A stretch of DNA of 64,000 nucleotides from Cyclina sinensis (Eukaryota > Mollusca > Bivalvia > Venerida > Veneridae): contig JAAONU010000002.1 in assembly GCA_012932295.1 (NCBI GenBank), forward strand, positions 17,211,388 through 17,275,387, in the 5' to 3' direction. Made by a program: the position numbers and the translations under genes. Positions 57,925 to 64,000 of the stretch are shown one piece after another. Numbering within the stretch: position 1 is the first letter of the stretch; every line of letters begins with the position of its first letter. A model generated the notes under the pieces. It was given only the letters and a program-made list of their open reading frames with translations. It was not told where the DNA came from and searched no databases.

Positions 57925-59138
57925 TTATGCCCCCGCCATGGTAAACACCATGATAATTTCTTGTTTCTTGCCCATAATTTCAACACTTTCAGCATGCTTA
58001 TCATGTCATTTTAGTAAGGTAGCAGATGTTGAATATAGAATTATCACACAAGGCAGGTGAGCAACAAAGAACATACATAGATGTAATAGACATTTGTAGT
58101 GGGCTGCATGTATGTGTGCTTTGATATAATTATTATATGGGTGCAACAGAAATAACAGTGCTGCGTAGGTTTTATCCCTTACCATTTTGTTGCCTTGATG
58201 CAATTTCTTAAAGGGATATACAGGCAAAAGTGTTATGCTTTCTTTCTCATTTCTTCTCTCAATATATTATACCTGTGATCGAAATAAATACAATGATCAG
58301 TCCCAGTAACAAAGATTTCCTCTTTTTAAATGAAAAACCGGGTGGTTTCCTAACTTGACCCACGTGGGTCAAGATAGAAAATTTAGATTTCGCGCTAAAT
58401 TTCTCAATAAATGATTGGACGGTTAAAGTACCTGTCACGTGATTTACGAGATAAAGCAACCCAAGAGAAACGATGAATGGTTGTTTTTGTCACGTGACCT
58501 TTTTAAAAATAACTCGGTGATTTCGTTCACGTTTTACTTTCTGTCAAAAAATGTTCAAATATTTACGTTCAAGCCCGCATTTCACTACAAACATACAAGG
58601 AATTTAAAGTTCTTCATATTTAAAGTGATATGAGCAAATAATTTCAGTTTTAATTTTTTGGACATTCATTTGCCTGTGTATCCCTTTAAAGGATATTAGA
58701 GAGACTGAAGATTTTATACTTGTAAGAGACTGCTGAACTTGTCTTTGAAAATGCACCACTTACCTGTTCATTTAGAAATAATAATATTTTTTTTCAAATT
58801 AACATGCTATTGAGTTTGTTATAGAGATACTGTTATTTCTGTCTACAATACATTTAGCTTGGCATGCTTTTAGATACATGCATATTATGTAGCTAGATAC
58901 AGTGGAGTGGCTAGTGATTAAAATCAGCAGTTACCATTTTCATAAAATTGAACTTTAATTTAAAGGCTTGCTAATGCTGTCTTCTAGAAGGCTGGATAGT
59001 TAGAAAAGTAAATACCTGATATCTTTGCTTTGTCATATTTTATGCCATATTTACATGTTTACCCACAGTGTTAATTTACCAAGTTTGTGTCCAGTGTCAT
59101 TTAGCGGGGGCATCTGTGTCCTTTGGACACATTTCTAG
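57925..59138 (+). mobile_element. Family K, Helitron-like non-autonomous element, nested
   Basis: Starts TTATGCCCCCGCCATGG; near the right end GCGGGGGCA inverts the start. A hairpin TGTGTCCTTTGGACACA (59115-59131) follows, then TTTCTAG. A 3' hairpin just before CTAG is the mark of Helitrons (CTRR end). It lies inside an A unit, whose sequence resumes after a poly(A) run. The TTAA MITE 58212-58685 is inside it. Confidence 0.6.
58212..58685. mobile_element. TTAA-flanked MITE (474 bp)
   Basis: Inverted ends AGGGATATACAGGCAAA and (from the right) AGGGATACACAGGCAAA, flanked by TTAA (58208-58211, 58686-58689). Contains a 20-bp perfect palindrome (58354-58373) and two further CACGTG sites. The short frames on both strands are not genes. 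Confidence 0.85.
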
Positions 59139-59984
59139 TCTAAAAAAAAATTTGTGAGAAACTGTAAGACCTTAGATATTTTGCATGGAGCGTCACATAG
59201 AGATCCCCTACCAAGATTGTTCAAATTATATTCTGTGGTCATTAATGGCCATGCCCCAGGGTCAGTTCATTTTACAAAAGCTTACATAGGAAAGATTTAC
59301 AAAAACTTCTTGCCTGAAACTGTATACCCTAGAGCTTAGATATTTCGTATTTTGCTTTGTATATAGTGGATACATACCAAGCTTGTTCAAATTTTGTCCC
59401 TGTGGTGAAAATTAGCCCTGCTGAGGGTTCTATTTGTATAAAATATCAGATCCTCAAAAATCTTCAATTCAAAACCTGTTATTTTGCTTTGGATGTTTGC
59501 TCAACAGTAGACCCACAGCCAAAATACTCAGGTGAGCAACCCAGGGCCATCATCACCCTCTTGTTATTACCCCATACAATTCCCCTCTTAATAGTTGAAT
59601 TGTTTTAAGCCTCTATCACATCAGCCCTACGGCAGCCGTATGAACACATTTTGACAAAAATCGCTGTGTTTCGTGCGGCAGCCGCAAGACAGTCGTACGA
59701 ATTCTTAAGGTCGCAAGGTTGCCGCAACGTCACAGACTGATTTCTCAACATGCACATTATTTCTGCGATTTTTTTACAGTTTTGGGATGTCTCAAGGCTG
59801 TCGTAAGACAACCGTGCGACTGACTCACGATTTTTAGAAGTTCGCAAGATATAATGTTTTGCGTTTGTCTTGCGACGACTGCAGGGCTGCTGGCCGTAAT
59901 CAAATGCTGTCACAAGACAGTTGACAATCGTAAGACAGTCACACAAGTTGTATGGCAGCTGTGCTACAGTTCTATGACATAAAA

Positions 59985-62525
59985 GTTAGCTATGTTGTGG
60001 GAACGACTTAATATCTCATTCCCACGAGTTAGTAAGTCGTCTCCTCGACATAGCTTACATTCACTGTTCTTTTTTTTACAACACGATTCTTTTTTGTACT
60101 GCGCAACTTTTTATACCCCCAAAACAAAGTTTTGGGGGGGGGGAAAAAGGAGTCACCCGGTGGTTGGTCGGTTGGTCGCCCGGTCGGTCGGTCGGGGTTT
60201 ACCTTGTCCAGAGCACAATGAGAGGAAGTGCAGTGTCCAAGAATCATAACTCCATCTTCGATATTTTCAGAGTAATTGCCCTTTATTGGTTTTCCTTGTC
60301 CGGAGCATAACTTGAAAACTACTGGTTGGAATTCAATGCAGCTACATACAATGGTCAAGCACAATGAGAGGAAGTGCAGTGTCCAAGAATCATAACTCCA
60401 TCTTCACTTTTTTTAGAGTTATTGCCCTTTATTGGTTTTCCTTGTCCGGAGCATAACTTAAAAACTACTGGTTGGAATTGAATGCAACTTCATACAATGG
60501 TCAAGCACAATGATAGGAAGTGCAATGTCCAAGAATCATAACTCCATCTTCACTATTGTCAGAGTTATTGCCCTTTATTGGTTTTCCTTGTCCTGAGCAT
60601 AACTTGAAAACTACTGGTTGGAATTGAATGCAACTTCATACAATGGTCAAGCACAATGAGAGAAATTGCAGTGTCCAAGAATCATAACTCCATATTCACT
60701 ATTTGCAGAGTTATTGCCCTTTGTTGGTTTTCCTTTGTATGAGGCAAAACTTGAAAACTACTGGTTGGAATTCATTGCAACTTCACACAGCAGTCAAACA
60801 CAATGAGAGGAAGTGAAGTGTTCAAGAATCATAACTCCGTCTTCACTATTTTTAGAGTTATTGCCCTTTATTGGTTTTTTTTTTGTCCGGAGCGTAACTT
60901 GAAAACTACTGGTTGGAATTCAATGCAACTTCATACAATGGCCAAGCACATTGAGTGGATGTGCAGTGTCCAAGAAGCATAACTCTATCTTAACTATTTT
61001 TAGAGTTATTGCCCTTTATTGCTTTTCCTTGTCCTGAGCATAACTTGAAAACTACTGGTTGGAATTCATTGCAACTACATACAATTGTCAAGCACAATGA
61101 GAGAAATTGCAGTGTCCAAGAATCATAACTCCATGTTCACTATTTGCAGAGTTATTGCCCTTAATTGGTTTTCCTTTGTATGGAGCAAAACTTGAAAACT
61201 ATGGTTGGAATTCATTGCAACTTCACACAGTGGTCAGTCACAATGAGAGGAAGTGAAGTGTCCAAGAATCATAATTCCATCTTCACTATTTTTAGAGTTA
61301 TTGCCTTTTATTGTTTTGTTTTTTTGTCCAGAGCATAACTTGGAAACTACTGGTTGGAATTCAATGCAACTTCATACAATTGTCAAGCACAGTGAGAGGA
61401 AGCGCAGTGTCCAAGAATCATAACTACATGTTCAATATTTGCAGAGTTATTGCCCTTTGTTGGTTTTCCTTTGTAGGGAGGATAACTTGAAAACTACTGG
61501 TTTGAATTCAATGCAACTTCATACAATGATCAAGCACAATGAGAGAAAGTGCATTGTATAAGAGCTATAACTCCATCTTCATTAATTGCAGAGTTATTGC
61601 CCTTCCTTGGATTTCCTTTTCCAGAATATAATTTGGAAACTCGTGGTTGGAATTCAATGCAACTTCATACAGTGGTCAAGCACATTGAGTAGATGTGCAG
61701 TGTACAAGAGCTATAACACTGTCTTCACAGTTTGCACAGTTATTGCCCTTTGTTAGTTTTCTTTGTCTGGAGAATAATTTGAAAACTATTTTTTTGGAAT
61801 TCATTGCAACTTCATACAATAGTCAAGCACAATGAGAAGTAATGCAATGTACAAGAACACAACTATCTTTAAGTGCCCACAACCATAACTCTTTTTCAAT
61901 TTTTTTACGAAGTATTCTGTTACTAAATTGATAACTTCCTCTGTTCTGTAGCGGTGTTTTTGGGGTATTAATCACATTTAGTGATAGCTCTAGTTTTTTC
62001 AAATGCGATTCTTTATTCAGATTTGCACTTCTCTTTTTTTTATCTCGTTCCCAAGACTTATTAACTCGTAGGAATGAGATACTAAGTCGTTCCCTCGAGT
62101 AAGTATCTTGTGAGTACGAGATTAAAAAAAAAGAAAAGTGCAATTTAAAAAAAATGTATTGCATTGAAAAAAAAGTGTAGCACAATATATTGCTTTCTCA
62201 TTCCCACATCATAGCTAACTCATTCCCACAAGTTAGTAAGTTGTTCCCACGACATAGCTAACTCGTTCCCACGAGTTAGTAAGTCGTTCCCTTGACATAG
62301 CTTACATTCACTGTTCTTTTTTTTACAACACGATTCTTTTTTTTTGTACTGCGCAACTCTTTTTTCCAAATGCGATTCTTTTTTCAGATTTGCACTTCTC
62401 TTTTTTTTTATCTCGTTCCCACGACTCAGTAACTTGTGGGAACGAGATACTAAGTCGTTCCCTCGAGTTAGTATCTCGTGGGAACGAGATAAAAAAAAAA
62501 GAGAAGTGCAATTGAAAAAAAAGTT
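59985..62525. repeat. GTTCCCACGAG foldback repeat, two copies
   Basis: Palindromic words such as ATCTCGTTCCCACGA / TCGTGGGAACGAGAT recur with poly(T) and poly(A) spacers and TTTGCACTTCTC / GAGAAGTGCAA mirrored across each copy. Copy one spans 59985-60107 plus 61870-62200 and is split by family E. Copy two is 62200-62525. Minus-strand frames full of RERLSISFPQV-like repeats are by-products. Confidence 0.75.
60108..61870 (+). repeat. Family E tandem-core element with 146-bp units
   Basis: Head hairpin ATACCCCCAAAAC...GTTTTGGGGG, then CGGTCGGTCGGTCGG. About eleven units of 146 bp follow (AAAACTACT at 60315, 60461, 60607), with 'GGTTGGAATTCAATGCAACT', 'CAAGAATCATAACTCCATCT' and 'AGAGTTATTGCCCTTTATTG'. 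It splits the foldback repeat. The 3' terminus is unclear. Confidence 0.92.
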
Positions 62526-62532
62526 GTGCATG

Positions 62533-62740
62533 TCACCTCTGTGCCACCGTACTATCCAGCTCCTGGAAGAGGGTGTAATAATGGCCAAACAACCGACGTT
62601 GCGCAATCCAAGGTTTGACCCACCAACGCCTTGTTCTTCTTCTCCGGCCTTGGTGCGCTCGTATAAGCAGCGCCAGAATTATTGTGTGGCGCTCTTCTTC
62701 GTCTTAGAATATGCAACCTTTGTGGTTGGATTGCCATCCT
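62533..62740 (-). pseudogene. PIF/Harbinger transposase N-terminal fragment
   Basis: On the minus strand an arginine-rich run is followed by RRWWVKPW and RRLFGHYYTLFQELD, the entry motif of HARBI1-type transposases (basic stretch, WVRPW-like, then LFGQY..L..EL). The frame ends at a TGA (62533-62535) just where the foldback repeat begins. The region upstream of the arginine run looks open in a neighbouring frame, so one indel is likely. No DDE catalytic core is present. It should have encoded the element's nuclease; now dead. Confidence 0.75.
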
Positions 62741-63172
62741 GGTTTGACTGAAACAATGAGGGGTGCTCTAATGATGGTCTTGCATTTAGTCCTCACTTAG
62801 GGTGAATTCGTACGATGAACGCACAGACATCGTGTGGCAATCGTGCGACAGCCTTGCGAAATTTTGTGCGTTGTGTGTTGCCCGTGCGAATTTTTTTCGA
62901 TTTCGTATGATTGCCTTATGACTGTTTAAACAATCGCACATCTGTTGCACGGCGTTTGCGATGACCGTACGAAATGTTGTGTTTATTTTTCTACTTTCAA
63001 GCTAAAATATCGTGCGAGCCATGCGACAGCCGTACAAACATGGTACGTCTGCCTTACAATCTACAAATCTGTCCAAATACACTGCGAATTTGCCTGCGAC
63101 CTTTCTACGGAACAGATGTCTCTACAAATCATACAAACCAAATTTCGTGCGGCTGATGTGATAGAGCACTTA

Positions 63173-63929
63173 CAGAGAAATCTTGATATTTTTAGCATTG
63201 CCTAACTGATCTAACTGGCCAAGTTTATTGAAATCGTTGCTCCAGGTAAAAAAAAGTGCCACCATATGGTTGGCATATTTAACAGTATTTTCTCATTGGG
63301 GAAATAGCAGAAATATTTTTTGGGAAATCAAAAGCCCTTCAGCAGTGAACCGCTACTAAGTTTGTTCAAGTGAAGGCCCTGGTGGTTGTATTCATGAAGC
63401 ATCTGAGTCATCTTAGTCATCTTAGTTAAACTGTGACCCTTCTAAACGTCACATTATAGGCTCAGTCTTAGTAAACTTGGTCAGAATGTATGAAAGATAG
63501 AAATCTCAGACAAATGTTTAATTATATTGAGAAAGTTTTCTTGTGGGGCTTTATTGGCGGCGCCGAGAACGGCGACGCCTATATTGGAATAGTGTTTCAT
63601 TTTGTACCATGCGCTGACGTAATCAATTTGGGAGAATCTTGGATCATTATCAATGTAAAAAAAATCCAATTATTCTGTACATCACTTAAAATATGTCACT
63701 TCATAAATCGTATTTATTAATTTTAAAAATAAATTGATCCAAATCAGGTAAGTTTGTATTTTTAATCAAAAGTTTTTGATGCAAAAATTACAGATTTAAT
63801 TACTTTACCCAAAACAAATCAAAGCGCTGCAAGTACTTGTGTATTCACAACATTTATCTAGCAGTGTGTTGCTACTTAATCTGAAATGCAAATCTTTGTT
63901 AATTCTTTCAACTATAGCTATATTAAGAA
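63173..63929. other. Unannotated stretch with a GC-rich hairpin
   Basis: Starts with a weak family A-like tail (63330-63480: 'CTACTAAGTTTGTTCAAG'). At 63557-63580 GGCGGCGCCG...CGGCGACGCC forms a strong hairpin in AT-rich DNA. The 76-residue plus-strand frame over it has no known domain. Confidence 0.5.
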
Positions 63930-63934
63930 AGGTG

Positions 63935-64000
63935 AAGCCGAGTGGATAAAAGGTCGGACTTGTACTCTAAGGATAGCTAGTCAAGACACGAGTTCGAACC
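63935..64000 (+). repeat. tRNA Ser/Leu-like SINE head, cut by window end
   Basis: GAAGCCGAGTGGATAAAAGG matches the A-box region of class II (Ser/Leu) tRNAs, followed by a variable-arm-like part and B box GAGTTCGAACC at the window edge. A tRNA gene is possible but the anticodon arm pairs poorly, so a SINE head is more likely. Confidence 0.5.

Larger units (their letters stand above)
53675..59568 (+). repeat. Family A element, outermost layer of a nested tower
   Basis: Head AGCTCACCTGAGCACTAAGTG...GGGTGAGCT. Two core units, then a nested family A element (54242-56224), about ten more A units, a nested K element (57925-59138) and further A units. The tail is TTTGCTCAACAGTAGACCC, ACTCAGGTGAGCAACCCAGG, GGGCCATCATCACCC, CTCTTGTT. 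Confidence 0.87.
59608..63169 (-). mobile_element. PIF/Harbinger-like DNA transposon, filled with later insertions
   Basis: Inverted ends share CTCTATCACATCAGCC (left) and its complement (right), flanked by TTA (59605-59607, 63170-63172), the 3-bp TWA duplication of PIF/Harbinger. Subterminal regions (59620-59960, 62800-63165) are full of CGTACGA / GTGCGAC words, plausible transposase-binding sites. It carries a fossil of the transposase N-terminus (62533-62740, minus strand), and its centre (about 59985-62530) is replaced by foldback and tandem-core repeats. Class assignment rests on three independent signs. Confidence 0.75.

Noticed and set aside
61823..62606. Minus-strand frames with repeated SRERLSISFPQV-like peptides
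   Set aside because: By-products of the GTTCCCACGAG foldback repeat; no homology expected.
62344..62751. 135-residue plus-strand frame
   Set aside because: It lies antisense to the Harbinger transposase fragment and over the foldback repeat; the minus-strand motif explains the region.
63935..64000. Functional tRNA gene at the window end
   Set aside because: A and B boxes are good but the anticodon arm pairs poorly and the 3' end is cut; a SINE head is more likely.

Overview
The window looks like intron and intergenic DNA of a marine bivalve, probably a clam-like mollusc. It is AT-rich. It is dominated by head-palindrome/CCGTC-microsatellite/tandem-core repeats of the kind common in bivalves, and it carries a single-ORF Ty3/gypsy retrotransposon. 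The species is an inference. No prokaryotic operon, phage or CRISPR is present. Apart from transposon genes, only one host coding segment could be recognised: a 123-bp exon at 35149-35271 on the + strand. It encodes the end of a forkhead-associated (FHA) domain most like PHLDB/LL5 proteins. Much of the window is therefore probably intron of that gene.

Layout. 1-4351: 3' part of a Ty3/gypsy element (gag-pol in one frame, integrase broken by a frameshift, ~209-bp 3' LTR). 4.5-7.6 kb: tandem-core repeats with nested insertions. 7924-8759: pogo-like MITE. 9492-14590: about 85 copies of a 53-bp satellite with higher-order duplications, interrupted by a 551-bp MITE. 14.8-19 kb: four further tandem-core repeats. 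19.9-21.1 kb: small minisatellites. 21.5-24.4 kb: 67-bp minisatellite. 25.4-34.5 kb: a mosaic of two tandem-core families (called A and B here). 35.1-35.6 kb: the host exon, with a LINE fragment starting about 25 bp after its donor site. 35.6-47.3 kb: more A, B, D and I elements with nested SINEs and a hAT-like MITE. 48168-48937: second pogo-like MITE. 49.5-52.4 kb: family F with nested J. 52642-53074: TTAA-flanked MITE. 53.7-59.6 kb: a tower of nested elements. 59608-63169: PIF/Harbinger-like element with a fossil transposase exon, itself filled with other repeats. 63.9 kb: head of a tRNA-derived SINE cut by the window end.

The most unusual signal is the architecture of the tandem-core repeats. 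At least six families with unrelated bodies share a plan: a 5' palindromic hairpin, a TCCGTC-type microsatellite, ~145-166-bp internal units, an inverted copy of the 5' tip near the 3' end, then a 3' hairpin followed by CTTGTT. This resembles non-autonomous Helentron-type (HINE / bivalve 'pearl') elements. The 53-bp satellite is recognisably a segment of the family A core unit, so a mobile element appears to have seeded a satellite array. Family letters A-L are labels for this report only.
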